64,000 nucleotides of DNA from Telluria antibiotica (GTDB lineage: Bacteria; Pseudomonadota; Gammaproteobacteria; Burkholderiales; Burkholderiaceae_D): contig NZ_JAAQOM010000002.1 of the NCBI RefSeq assembly GCF_011682055.1, positions 186,001-250,000 on the forward strand, given 5' to 3'. Below, piece after piece: positions 9,010-18,084 of the stretch. The notes beneath the pieces were generated by a model that did not search any database, was not told the DNA's origin, and worked only from the letters and a program-made list of their open reading frames with translations. Each line of letters starts with the position of its first letter. Positions within the stretch are counted from its first letter, which is position 1. The position numbers were made by a program, and so were the translations under genes.

Positions 9010-10382
9010 CGAACCGCAGACATTTCATTACCGGCGCGGCCGGCGCCATGGTCGGCGCCTCGCTCGTGTCGAAGGCCGCCGCGGCCGCCATCCCGGAAGC
9101 GCCCGTGCAGTCGTCGCCCGCCACGCAGCCGCCGCTGCATCCCGCGAGCGGCCGGCCGTACAACCCCGTCGTCACGCTGAACGGCTGGAGCCTGCCGTGG
9201 CGCATGAAGGACGGCGTCAAGGAATTCCACCTGGTGGCCGAACCCGTCGTGCGCGAGATCGCGCCCGGCATGAAGGCGAACCTGTGGGGCTACAACGGGC
9301 AGAGTCCCGGCCCCACGATCGAGGTCGTCGAGGGCGACCGGGTGCGCATCTTCGTGACCAATAAACTGCCGGAGGCGACGACGATCCACTGGCACGGCCA
9401 GATCCTTCCCAGCGGGATGGACGGGGTGGCGGGTCTGTCGCAGCCCGCCATCGCACCGGGCAAGACGTTCGTCTACGAATTCGTCGCGCGCCACGCGGGC
9501 ACCTTCATGTACCACCCGCACAGCGACGAGATGACGCAGATGGCGATGGGCATGATGGGCTTCTGGGTCACGCACCCGAAGGACCCGCGCCAGCACGCCG
9601 TCGACCGCGACTTCGTGTTCCTGCTGAACGCCTACGACATCGCCCCCGGCAACTACACGCCCAACGTGAACACGATGCTGGACTTTAACCTGTGGACCAT
9701 CAACAGCCGCGCCTTCCCCGGCACCGACCCGATGGTCGTGCGCAAGGACGACCGGGTGCGCATCCGCATGGGCAACCTGACGATGACGAACCACCCGTTC
9801 CACATCCACGGCCACCGCTTCGAAGTGACGGGGACCGATGGCGGCTGGTTGCCGCCGGCCGCGCGCTGGCCCGAGGTGACGGTCGACATCGGCGTGGGCC
9901 AGATGCGCGCGATCGAATTCGTCGCGGACAATCCCGGCGACTGGGCGTTCCACTGCCATAAATCGCACCACACGATGAACGCGATGAGCCACGCCATGCC
10001 GAACCTCGTCGGCGTCGACCAGGCCGGCGTGGCGAAGACCATCAACGACCTCGTGCCCGGCTATATGGTCATGGGCGACAAGGGCGGTTCGATGGGCGGC
10101 ATGCAGATGCCGCTGCCGGAGAACACGCTGCCGATGATGGCGGGCAGCGGGCCGTTCGGCGACATCGAGATGGGCGGCATGTTCACCGTCATCAAGGTGC
10201 GCGAGGGCCTGGCGCGGGGCGATTACCGCGACCCGGGCTGGTACGAGCACCCCGCCGGCACGGTGGCGCGCGAGTGGACGGGCGCGCTGCCCGACGCCCC
10301 GAGCGCGCCGCCCGCGCCCGCGCAGGGCGAGGTGATCGGCACCGCCAAGCGCGGCGGGCACGAAGGCCACGAAGGGCACTGA
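9006..10382 (+). CDS. Tat-exported multicopper oxidase
   Basis: This 458-residue enzyme has a twin-arginine-type signal (TNRRHFITGAAGAMVGASLV, Ala-rich end near residue 30). All four copper-ligand clusters are present: TIHWHGQ, MYHPHSDE, HPFHIHGH and WAFHCHKSHH. Multicopper oxidases of the CopA/CueO group oxidise Cu(I) to the less toxic Cu(II) in the periplasm using O2. A Met-rich insert near the C-terminus (VMGDKGGSMGGMQMPLPENTLPMM) resembles copper-sensing Met loops. The ATG overlaps the TolC stop (ATGA), so oxidase and channel are co-translated. The C-terminus ends GGHEGHEGH, a further possible metal site. Confidence 0.92.
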   Translation: MTNRRHFITGAAGAMVGASLVSKAAAAAIPEAPVQSSPATQPPLHPASGRPYNPVVTLNGWSLPWRMKDGVKEFHLVAEPVVREIAPGMKANLWGYNGQSPGPTIEVVEGDRVRIFVTNKLPEATTIHWHGQILPSGMDGVAGLSQPAIAPGKTFVYEFVARHAGTFMYHPHSDEMTQMAMGMMGFWVTHPKDPRQHAVDRDFVFLLNAYDIAPGNYTPNVNTMLDFNLWTINSRAFPGTDPMVVRKDDRVRIRMGNLTMTNHPFHIHGHRFEVTGTDGGWLPPAARWPEVTVDIGVGQMRAIEFVADNPGDWAFHCHKSHHTMNAMSHAMPNLVGVDQAGVAKTINDLVPGYMVMGDKGGSMGGMQMPLPENTLPMMAGSGPFGDIEMGGMFTVIKVREGLARGDYRDPGWYEHPAGTVAREWTGALPDAPSAPPAPAQGEVIGTAKRGGHEGHEGH

Positions 10383-10485
10383 GCGCGCAGAGCCGTCACG
10401 CGCAACCGGCCGCCGGTCACACACCGTGACGCGGGCGGCCGCACCTCGCCGACAATCCCCTGCATCGGATTGAAAAGGACGTCAC

Positions 10486-12564
10486 ATGCAGAGGAAGATG
10501 GTGTGCGCGGCCGTGCTCGGGCTCGCGGCACGGGCGGCGCTCGCGGGCGACGGCGACGAACCGGCCGCGCCGACGGTGACGGTCACGGCGAAAAAAGAAG
10601 CCGTCGCGCGCAAGCTCGACCGCACGGTCTACGACGTGTCCACGCTGCCGCGCGCGGCCAACGGGTCCGCGCAGGACGTGCTGCAGGCGACACCCGAGCT
10701 TTCCGTCACGGCCGATGGCCGGATCGCCGTCAAGGGCAGCACGCAGGTCACGGTGCTGGTCGACGGCAAGCCGACGGCGCTGCTGGCGGGGTCCGCGGAA
10801 GACCGTGCCGTCGCGCTGCAGACGATGAGCGGTGCCGGCATCGCCAGCGTCGAAGTGATCACGAATCCGTCGGTGGCGCAGGACGCCAACGGCGGCGCGA
10901 TCGTGAACATCGTATTGAAGCGCAACCGCAAGCCCGGTGCCCATGCGCAGCTGCGGTGCAGCGCGACGGACCAGGGCTTGTGGAATACTGGCGCATCGGG
11001 CGACATGACCCGCGGGCCGCTGAGCGTGCACGGCAGCATCGCGTACCGCCACGACGGCACGCTGAAAATCCGCGGCTCGGAGGTCGACTGGACCGACCCG
11101 CTGTCCGGGCTGCCCGCCCGCACGGTGCAGACGTCGCGCGTCTTCGTCCGCCGCGTCGTCGACAGCGCGGCGCTCGGTGCCGACTACGCGCTCGGTGCGG
11201 CGGACAGCGTGAGCGTCTCGGCCCGCCACAGCGGCCGCCACTCGCGCCCCCTGTTCGACGTGCTGTCCGCGGAGCGCACGGGCGCCGCCGACACGATCTA
11301 CCACCGCATCTCCAACGGTCCCAACGAACAGTCCGACGACAGCGCGAGCCTGGCCTACAGCCGCCAGGGCAACGGCACGGCGCTCAAGGCCGCCTTCGAG
11401 CACAGCGCCACGCGCGCGCTGGTGGACAAATCGTATCGCGACGTGTTCGTCGAACCCCTGCGCGCGAGCACCTACAGCCACGGCGCGACGCGGTCGGCGC
11501 GCCGTCTCGACCAGGCCACCGTCGACTGGAGCGGCGCCGCGCCGCACGGCCAGTGGGGCGCGGGCCTCGACCTGCACGACCGGACGGACGACATCGGCAA
11601 TGTCCAGGCGGAGCTCGATCCCGCGACCGGCGCGGAGAGGCCAGATCCCTCGACCACCAATGTCTACGCGGTGACGACGACCGTGCGCGCCGCGTACGTG
11701 ACCGACAAGGTCCGGCATGGCGACTGGGAAGCCCTGCTCGGCGCGCGGGCCGAACGCATGGCGGTGCGCGTCGACGCGGTCCAGGGTGCCGCGCACACGG
11801 ACCACTGGCAAGCCGTGAACCCGAGCGTGCACGTGCGGCGCGCGTTCGGGGACGACGCCGACGTGACCCTGTCCTATCGCGGCAGCCTGCAGATGCCCGA
11901 CCCGCGCGACCTGAATCCGTTCACCACCTACGTCGACGCGCAGAACCGCAGCCGCGGCAACCCTGGCCTGCGGCCGCAGCGGCTCGGCGCCTGGGAACTC
12001 GGTGCCCACGCCCAGGGGGGCCGCGTGGATGGGACTGTCGGCGTGTTCTACCGGACGAGCCGCGACACGGTGGTCGCAGCGCACACCGTGTCGGACAACG
12101 TGCTCGTCACGTCGCAGCAAAACGGCGGACATGGCCGCTCGGTCGGCGTCACGGGCTCGCTCGACTGGACGCCGGCGGTAGCGCTGCACCTCGGTATCGA
12201 CGGCGGCATGGTCCGCGTGGCACTCGACACGCCGGACGTGGCCGGCCCCGTGCGCCAGCGCGGCGCGGCGGGCTACCTGAACGTCAGGGCCGGTTACAGC
12301 GCCGGCCGCGACGACCTGTCGCTCGACGCGCACGCGCAATCGGCCGGCATCACGCCGCTCGGCCGCTACGGCCCGACGAGCAGCGTGAACGTGACGTGGA
12401 AGCATGCGCTGGGCAAAACACTCAGCCTGACCGTCAACGCCAACGACGTCTTCGACGGCAGCCTGCGCACCTACGGGACGGACACCGGCACGTTCCGCCA
12501 GGCCGGGTTCGACCACTTCGTCGCCCGGCGGGTCTACGTCGGCTTCGTCAAGACGATCGAGTGA
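10486..12564 (+). CDS. Outer-membrane beta-barrel receptor with TonB-type plug
   Basis: This 692-residue protein has a signal peptide (MVCAAVLGLAARAALAGDG), then a plug-like domain (VTVTAKKEAVARKLDRTVYDV, QDVLQATPELSV, VLVDGKPTALL, GAGIASVEVITNPSVAQDA). A ~550-residue beta-strand-rich barrel follows. This is the outer-membrane beta-barrel/TonB-dependent receptor family, which imports metal chelates or other ligands; the ligand cannot be read from sequence. It starts 103 bp after the multicopper oxidase in the same direction, so copper linkage is plausible but unproven. It is convergent with, and directly abuts, the copper ATPase gene. Confidence 0.8.
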   Translation: MQRKMVCAAVLGLAARAALAGDGDEPAAPTVTVTAKKEAVARKLDRTVYDVSTLPRAANGSAQDVLQATPELSVTADGRIAVKGSTQVTVLVDGKPTALLAGSAEDRAVALQTMSGAGIASVEVITNPSVAQDANGGAIVNIVLKRNRKPGAHAQLRCSATDQGLWNTGASGDMTRGPLSVHGSIAYRHDGTLKIRGSEVDWTDPLSGLPARTVQTSRVFVRRVVDSAALGADYALGAADSVSVSARHSGRHSRPLFDVLSAERTGAADTIYHRISNGPNEQSDDSASLAYSRQGNGTALKAAFEHSATRALVDKSYRDVFVEPLRASTYSHGATRSARRLDQATVDWSGAAPHGQWGAGLDLHDRTDDIGNVQAELDPATGAERPDPSTTNVYAVTTTVRAAYVTDKVRHGDWEALLGARAERMAVRVDAVQGAAHTDHWQAVNPSVHVRRAFGDDADVTLSYRGSLQMPDPRDLNPFTTYVDAQNRSRGNPGLRPQRLGAWELGAHAQGGRVDGTVGVFYRTSRDTVVAAHTVSDNVLVTSQQNGGHGRSVGVTGSLDWTPAVALHLGIDGGMVRVALDTPDVAGPVRQRGAAGYLNVRAGYSAGRDDLSLDAHAQSAGITPLGRYGPTSSVNVTWKHALGKTLSLTVNANDVFDGSLRTYGTDTGTFRQAGFDHFVARRVYVGFVKTIE

Positions 12565-12768
12565 TCAGGCGCTTTTGGCCGTCACCGGATAGCCCGCCGC
12601 GTCGATCGCGCGTGCGATGGCGTCCAGGTCCGCCGTGCTGTCCACTTTGACCTTCTTCGTCGCCAGGTCGACGTCGACCTTCGCATTCTTGTCGACGGCC
12701 TGCACGGACTTCGTGACGCGGCCCACGCAGTGGCCGCAGCTCATGTCTTCGACGGTCAATTCATACAT
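12565..12768 (-). CDS. CopZ-like copper chaperone from an internal in-frame start of copA
   Basis: The last 67 residues of the ATPase frame form a complete HMA domain beginning with Met ([20 protein letters not shown]). A strong Shine-Dalgarno AAGGAG (complement of 12777-12782) sits exactly 8 nt before this internal ATG. That spacing is ideal for initiation and is not needed for a simple C-terminal domain. Ribosomes could therefore make a free cytoplasmic copper chaperone as well as the fusion. In relatives copZ is usually a separate gene next to copA; here no stop separates the two frames. Whether the short form is made is inference. Confidence 0.55.
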   Translation of the reverse strand: MYELTVEDMSCGHCVGRVTKSVQAVDKNAKVDVDLATKKVKVDSTADLDAIARAIDAAGYPVTAKSA

Positions 12769-15069
12769 CGTGTGTGCTCCTTGTGCCGGGGCCGGTGCGG
12801 CCCCGTTGGTTGAGTGAGTGGCGAACAGCGGCACGTCCGGCATTGGGTCGGCCGCGACATCGACGGCGGGACGCGGTGCGGGCCGCCAGCGCCGCAGCAG
12901 CAGCGCGTTGGTGACGACGCTGACGGAACTGAGCGCCATCGCCGCCCCGGCCAGCACGGGGTTCAGCAGGCCCAGCGCCGCGACGGGAATGCCGACGACG
13001 TTGTAGACGAACGCCCATGCGAGGTTCTGGCGGATCTTGCGCCACGTGCGGTCCGAGATGTCGATGGCGTCCGCGACGAGCAGCGGATCGCCGCGCATCA
13101 AGGTGATGCCGGCCGTGTGCAGCGCGACGTCCGTGCCGCCCGCCATCGCGATCCCGACGTGGGCCGCGGCCAGCGCGGGCGCGTCGTTGATGCCGTCGCC
13201 GACCATGCCCACCTGGCGGCCCTCTTTCATCAGCCCGCGCACGACGTCCGCCTTGTCCTGCGGCTGCACGTGCGCGACCCAGCGGTCCAGGCCCAGCGCC
13301 CCGGCGACGGCACGGGCACTGCCGTCGTTGTCGCCGCTGAGCATCATGCTGTCCACCCCGAGCGCGCGCAGGCGGGCGATGGCGGCGGCACTCGTCGCCT
13401 TCACGCGGTCGCCGAACGCGAGCACGCCATCCACGACGACCTCCGCACCGCGCACGCGCACGAGCCAAGACACGGTGCGGCCATCCGCCTCGTGGCGCTC
13501 GGACGCCGCAAGCAGCGCGGCCGGCAACTCGACACCACCGCCGATGTCGTCCAGCAGGCGGCGGTTGCCGAGATAGACGACGTTGTCGCCCACGCGGGCG
13601 CGCACGCCGCGGCCGGGCAGCGCGGCGGCGTCGGCGGCCTTCGGCGCCACGACCTCGCGCGCCGCCGCCAACTCCGCCACCGCACGCGCCAGCGGGTGCG
13701 CGCTGCCCCGCTGCACGGCCGCTGCCAGTGCCAGCACGTTGGCTGGGTCATTGCCTTCCAGCGCGACGACACGCGGCCGGCCTTCCGTCAGCGTGCCCGT
13801 CTTGTCGAAGACGACCATGTCGAGCGCGTGCGCCGTCTCCAGCGCTTCCGCGTCCTTGATGAGGATGCCGTGGCGCGCGGCCGCGCCCGTGCCGACCATG
13901 ATGCTCGTGGGCGTCGCGAGGCCCAGCGCGCATGGGCAGGCGATCACCTGCACGGCGACGGCGTTCAACAATGCCGCCTGCCAGTCGCCGGTCATGACGC
14001 CCCACGCGAGCAGGGTGACGAGCGAGATCGCCAGCACGACGGGCACGAACACGGCGCTGACCTTGTCGACGAGGCGCTGGATCGGGGCCTTCGCGGCCTG
14101 CGCGTCCTCGACCATGCGGATGATCCGCGCGAGCATGCTGTCCGCGCCGACGGCCGTGGCCTCGGCCAGCAGCAGGCCCTCGCCGTTGACGGCGCCGCCC
14201 GTCACCCGGTCGTCGACGCCTTTCGCGACGGGCAGGCTTTCACCCGTCAGCAGCGCCTCGTCGAGATGGCTTGCGCCTTCCACGACGCGGCCGTCGGCCG
14301 GCACGCGCTCGCCGGGCCGCACGACCATCAGGTCGCCGGCGCGCAGCGCGTCGAGGGCGATCGTCTCGTCGCGGCCGTTGCGGCGGACGATGGCGGTCGA
14401 CGGACGCAGCGCTTCCAGCGCGCGGATCGCGGCGACGGTCTGGTGGCGCGCGCGTCCTTCCAGCCATTTGCCGAGCAGGACGAGCGTGATGACGACGGCC
14501 GCCGATTCGAAATACAGGTGCGGCATCGGGTGCCCGCCGCCCGCGCGCAGGAGCTGGTACAGCGACAGGAAGTACGCGGCCGACGTGCCGATCGCCACGA
14601 GCAAGTCCATGTTGCCGGCGCCGGCGCGCGCCGCCTTCCAGCCGGCGCGATAGAACCGGGCGCCGAGCCAGAACTGGACGGGCGTGGCCAGCGCGAGCTG
14701 CAGCCAGCCGGGCAGCATCCAGTCGATGCCAAACACGCGCAGCACCATCGGCGCGACGAGCGGTGCGCTCAGCACTGCGGCCGCCGCGACCGGCCACCAA
14801 TCCGGAAGCGCACCCACCTGGACCGCCTCGCGCTTGCCCGCGCCCGACGGCCGCGCCTCGTAGCCGGCCTGCTCGACGGCAGCGACGATGGCCTGCAGGT
14901 CGAGCGCTGGCCCACGCACGGCCGCCCGTTCCGTGGCCAGGTTGACGCTCGCATCGACCACGCCCGGCACGGCCTTGATCGCCTTTTCGACGCGTGCGAC
15001 GCAGGAAGCGCAGGTCATGCCCCCGATGTCGATGTCGAGGGCGGCATCGTCCGCCATTGTCGTGTCCAT
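12565..15069 (-). CDS. copA: Copper-translocating P1B-type ATPase with fused C-terminal CopZ-like domain
   Basis: This 834-residue inner-membrane Cu(I) exporter has an N-terminal HMA domain ([12 protein letters not shown]), TM segments and an actuator motif TGESLPV. The metal-site CPC lies in [15 protein letters not shown]; the phosphorylation motif is DKTGTLTEG and the hinge [10 protein letters not shown]. After the last TM pair a ~40-residue Ala/Pro linker leads into a second complete HMA domain with CGHC (residues ~768-834). The start at 15069 is chosen because AGGAGG precedes it and the longer GTG start at 15093 would overlap the promoter -10. The gene is driven by a CueR-type promoter and is convergent with the receptor gene. 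Confidence 0.95.
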   Translation of the reverse strand: MDTTMADDAALDIDIGGMTCASCVARVEKAIKAVPGVVDASVNLATERAAVRGPALDLQAIVAAVEQAGYEARPSGAGKREAVQVGALPDWWPVAAAAVLSAPLVAPMVLRVFGIDWMLPGWLQLALATPVQFWLGARFYRAGWKAARAGAGNMDLLVAIGTSAAYFLSLYQLLRAGGGHPMPHLYFESAAVVITLVLLGKWLEGRARHQTVAAIRALEALRPSTAIVRRNGRDETIALDALRAGDLMVVRPGERVPADGRVVEGASHLDEALLTGESLPVAKGVDDRVTGGAVNGEGLLLAEATAVGADSMLARIIRMVEDAQAAKAPIQRLVDKVSAVFVPVVLAISLVTLLAWGVMTGDWQAALLNAVAVQVIACPCALGLATPTSIMVGTGAAARHGILIKDAEALETAHALDMVVFDKTGTLTEGRPRVVALEGNDPANVLALAAAVQRGSAHPLARAVAELAAAREVVAPKAADAAALPGRGVRARVGDNVVYLGNRRLLDDIGGGVELPAALLAASERHEADGRTVSWLVRVRGAEVVVDGVLAFGDRVKATSAAAIARLRALGVDSMMLSGDNDGSARAVAGALGLDRWVAHVQPQDKADVVRGLMKEGRQVGMVGDGINDAPALAAAHVGIAMAGGTDVALHTAGITLMRGDPLLVADAIDISDRTWRKIRQNLAWAFVYNVVGIPVAALGLLNPVLAGAAMALSSVSVVTNALLLRRWRPAPRPAVDVAADPMPDVPLFATHSTNGAAPAPAQGAHTMYELTVEDMSCGHCVGRVTKSVQAVDKNAKVDVDLATKKVKVDSTADLDAIARAIDAAGYPVTAKSA

Positions 15070-15093
15070 GGTTCCTCCTGTGATGACGACCAC

Positions 15094-15124
15094 AGGATAT
15101 GGCTTCCCACAATGGGAAGGTCAA
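15094..15124 (-). promoter_or_regulatory. CueR/MerR-type promoter of copA
   Basis: On the minus strand -35 TTGACC (complement of 15119-15124) and -10 TATCCT (15094-15099) are separated by 19 bp, the over-long spacer diagnostic of MerR-family activation. The spacer carries the near-palindrome CTTCCC-ATTGT-GGGAAG, which matches the CueR operator core seen at copA promoters. The regulator gene itself is not in the window. Confidence 0.88.
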
Positions 15125-16122
15125 GGGGATTGTAGCGCGGGCAGCGGATCCAGCGGGCGCAGTTCGTAACAGAGGTCGGCGCGGTCGGCCGGCGCCGGGG
15201 CGGAATAAAGATAACTGTCGAGGCCAAGGCGGCGGCCGGACGGGCCCAAATGCACGGCGCCGAGGTCCGCCTGGCGCAGCACGAGCACGACGTGGTAGGC
15301 GAGCGTCGGTACGGCAAACAGGCCAAGCAGGGTGCGCAGCGCGCGCGCGCCGGGCGCGCCGGGCAGGAAGCGGTCGTAGCGGGCACGGTCGAGGGGGCCG
15401 ATGCGCACGCGCACGCGCAAGTCCGGCCGCCAGCTGCGCGCGCCCAGCAAGGCGCGCCGGCCGAGCTGGGAGTCCACGCCCAGCACGCTCTGTTCGCGGG
15501 GCGCGAGGCGGTCCCAGTGGCCGATGCCCTCTTCCACGCGCACCGCGACGCCGAAGTGACTGGACAGCACGCGCGCCAGCACGGCCGCCGACACGGGCCG
15601 CCGGCGCAGCAGGCCGGCGAAGGCGCCCAGCGCGGTGTCCGGGACGCCGTCCTGCGCGAACGCGTCGCGCGCGGGCAGGCCGGCCAGCGCCAGCAGCATG
15701 GGCAGGTAGGCGTCGCGCGGTCCGGCCACGAGATGCTCGACCCGGTAGATGCGCCACGCGCGGTACCACAGCGTGACCATGCGCGTGCTGAACATGTCGA
15801 GGAAGGCGCGGGCCGCCTGGCCCTCGGGCGCGTCGGCGGGAAGCGCGAGCAGGCGCTCCGTCACGTGCAGCGGCAGCGCGCCGTGCGCGCCCAGCAAGCC
15901 CATGAACGCGGGCGTGAGCCGATACGTGTCGCCGTCGCGCACCGCCGCCTCCAGCTGGCTGGGCGGGAACGCGAGCGCCACGCTGTTGGGAAAGCGCAGG
16001 TGGCGGTCGAGCGCGACCCGTTCGGGGATGCCCCGCTCGCCCAGCGCCAGCAGCAGCAGGCGCACGGCCTGGACGACGTCGAAGCGCTGGGGCTCGGCCA
16101 GCAGGCGGGCGATCAGGTCCAT
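15121..16122 (-). CDS. tssG: Type VI secretion baseplate subunit TssG
   Basis: This 333-residue protein matches TssG (ImpH/VasB) by its N-terminus (MDLIARLLAEPQRFDVVQAVRLLL), the PFSV-like block RHLRFPNSVALAFPPSQ, the TPAFMGLLGAHGALPLHVTE motif, and a C-terminal region ending in short beta-rich segments. TssG forms the (TssF)2-TssG wedge of the T6SS baseplate in the cytoplasm. It overlaps tssF by 10 bp, indicating coupled translation. Its stop lies at the copA -35 element. No other T6SS gene (tssA, B, C, E, J-M, hcp, vgrG, clpV) is present nearby. Confidence 0.85.
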   Translation of the reverse strand: MDLIARLLAEPQRFDVVQAVRLLLLALGERGIPERVALDRHLRFPNSVALAFPPSQLEAAVRDGDTYRLTPAFMGLLGAHGALPLHVTERLLALPADAPEGQAARAFLDMFSTRMVTLWYRAWRIYRVEHLVAGPRDAYLPMLLALAGLPARDAFAQDGVPDTALGAFAGLLRRRPVSAAVLARVLSSHFGVAVRVEEGIGHWDRLAPREQSVLGVDSQLGRRALLGARSWRPDLRVRVRIGPLDRARYDRFLPGAPGARALRTLLGLFAVPTLAYHVVLVLRQADLGAVHLGPSGRRLGLDSYLYSAPAPADRADLCYELRPLDPLPALQSP

Positions 16123-17981
16123 GGGCGGCCGGACTGCGCGCCGGACCCGCGCGGGGCGCAGGCGACGATTTCCCGGCCCGTCTGGTGCGACACGACCTGC
16201 AGCCGCGTGAAGCCGTTCAGTTGCCCATTCAGCGCGACGTAATGGTCGAGCACCTGCACGAACGGATACAGGCCCGTGCCCGCGAACGCGTCCTCGTCGA
16301 CGGTGATCCGGATGCCGATGCCGGGGACCAGCGTGGCGACGGGCGCCGCGGCCAGCCACTCGCGCACGCTGCCGTGCTCCAGCCCCACGATGCCGGCGAT
16401 CTGGCGCTGCGCGACGGGCGCGCGCGGCAGGTCGTACAGCGCGAGCATCCTGCGGAATTCGTCCAGGCCCGCCATCGACCACGCCGTGTGGTCCAGCGCC
16501 AGGTGGGCGATCACGCGCCAGTGCGTGCCGCGCGTGCCGGGGAAACGCCAGCCGGGCGACGGCTTGCGCAGCATGCGGACGGGCGCCAGGCCCGACAGCT
16601 CGTCGCTGCGCAGGTCGCCCTGCGGCTGGCCCCAGGCGAGGTGCGACGGCAGGTCGCGGTTGCTGCACGTGAGGTCCGTGGACAAGGTGGCGCCGGCCGC
16701 GTCGAGCGGGCGGAAATCGCCGTCGACGAGGGCGATGCGCATCTCGTGGCCTGGGCTGACGGCAGCCGTCGCCTCGTCGCGCCGCGCGACCCAGTAGTGC
16801 GCGGCGCCGGACGACGGGACGCCCGGCGTGGCGACGCCCGACGTGTACAGCGGCTCGAACGACGTGACGGTGCCCGTGTCCGCACGCACGAGGCGCACGG
16901 CGTCCACGCTGTGGATCTCGTATGCGGCCGCGTGCGCGCCGTCCGCCAGCAGCGGGTAGTCGGCGCTCGTGTACGCGAGCTGCAACGGCGCGCCCGCCTT
17001 GGGGAACAGGTTGACGACCGGGGTACAGCCGGGCAGCAGGTTGCTTGCATCCAGCCCGGCCAGCAGGCGCGCCGCGTCCGAGTCGGGCGCGATACCGGAC
17101 AGCGCGACGTGCAACGTGAAGCCGCGGCAGCGCGGCGGCAGCAGGCCCGCGAGCGCCGCCAGGTCGACGTCGATGAAGTTGAATTTTTCCGGATAACAGA
17201 AATACTCGGTCAGCAGGCGCGGCGCGGGATGCGAGCGCGCGGGATACGGCAGCACCGCGTCCTCGTCTGCAAACCCCGCGAGACGCAGCGGCACGCGGGG
17301 CAGCGGCAGCCAACCCGTGTCGCCGTCCGGCTGCAGCCACGCGGCGGCGCAGCGCAGGAACAGCGCGTCGACGAGCATGGCGCGCAGCGACGCCTCGCCG
17401 TCGGCGAACAGGCGCAGCACGGGCGGGCAGTGCGGCGGCAGGCGGTCGAACGTGAAGCCCGAGCGGGTGGCCTCGACGGTGAGGCTGATGGTGCATGCGG
17501 CGCCGCGCGGCATCCTCTGCATGCGCGCGACGCCGTGCAGCGGCCCGAACGCCAGCCGCGTCACGGAGAGCGGTGCCAGCAGCACGTCGTAGACCGTGCG
17601 GAAGCGGCACGGGCTGTCGCTGCCGGCGCTCGTCCGCAGCATCGTGCCTCGTGCCAGCACGGACGGATGCGCGGGCACTTCGGCGGGCGCGCGGCCGCCG
17701 ATCTGCACGATGGAATACGAGGGCAGCGGCCGCAGGTAATGGGGATACAGGCTGTCGAGCAGCGCTTCCGTGAAGCGGGGATAGTCGTCGTCGAGGCGCT
17801 TGTTGATGCGCGCGGACAGCAGCGCCACCGACTGCACGAGCCGGGCGACGCCGGGATCGTCCCACCCCTCGCCCGTCACGTGCAGCGCGCCGGCTGGCTT
17901 CGGATAGCGGGCGCGGAATTCGCGCGCGAAGTGGCCGAACAACCCCAGCTCTTCCTCGTAGTAGCGCAGCAGCTCGTCCAT
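16113..17981 (-). CDS. tssF: Type VI secretion baseplate subunit TssF
   Basis: This 622-residue protein has the signature N-terminus of TssF (ImpG/VasA), MDELLRYYEEELGLFGHFAR, followed by FRARYPKPAGAL and a DPGVARLVQSVALLSARI block. Length is usual for the family (~580-620). TssF is the major wedge protein of the T6SS baseplate and pairs with TssG. The start at 17981 is chosen because it opens on the conserved motif; the longer frame reaching 18362 runs antisense into the GST gene. It is the first gene of a two-gene unit with tssG and is divergent from the GST gene. Confidence 0.87.
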   Translation of the reverse strand: MDELLRYYEEELGLFGHFAREFRARYPKPAGALHVTGEGWDDPGVARLVQSVALLSARINKRLDDDYPRFTEALLDSLYPHYLRPLPSYSIVQIGGRAPAEVPAHPSVLARGTMLRTSAGSDSPCRFRTVYDVLLAPLSVTRLAFGPLHGVARMQRMPRGAACTISLTVEATRSGFTFDRLPPHCPPVLRLFADGEASLRAMLVDALFLRCAAAWLQPDGDTGWLPLPRVPLRLAGFADEDAVLPYPARSHPAPRLLTEYFCYPEKFNFIDVDLAALAGLLPPRCRGFTLHVALSGIAPDSDAARLLAGLDASNLLPGCTPVVNLFPKAGAPLQLAYTSADYPLLADGAHAAAYEIHSVDAVRLVRADTGTVTSFEPLYTSGVATPGVPSSGAAHYWVARRDEATAAVSPGHEMRIALVDGDFRPLDAAGATLSTDLTCSNRDLPSHLAWGQPQGDLRSDELSGLAPVRMLRKPSPGWRFPGTRGTHWRVIAHLALDHTAWSMAGLDEFRRMLALYDLPRAPVAQRQIAGIVGLEHGSVREWLAAAPVATLVPGIGIRITVDEDAFAGTGLYPFVQVLDHYVALNGQLNGFTRLQVVSHQTGREIVACAPRGSGAQSGRPWT

Positions 17982-18084
17982 CGCTCCCCACCGATCGTTG
18001 CCCGAGACCAAGATGTATGCTCCCACCCTGCGCCGTCGCGTATCTTGAGTACAATCAACGCAATCCAACCGACAGGAGACGTCC

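Noticed and set aside
10383..10485. Inverted GTCACG/CGTGAC words after the multicopper oxidase
   Set aside because: Pairing is interrupted and no U-run or promoter fits; not strong enough for a terminator or operator call.
10417..12516. 699-residue - strand open frame opposite the receptor gene
   Set aside because: Shadow of the beta-barrel receptor; composition is Arg/Val/Ala-rich without any domain and there is no ribosome binding site.
15069..15093. Longer GTG start for copA
   Set aside because: It would lie at the -10 of the CueR-type promoter, upstream of any transcript, and AGGAGG points to the ATG at 15069.
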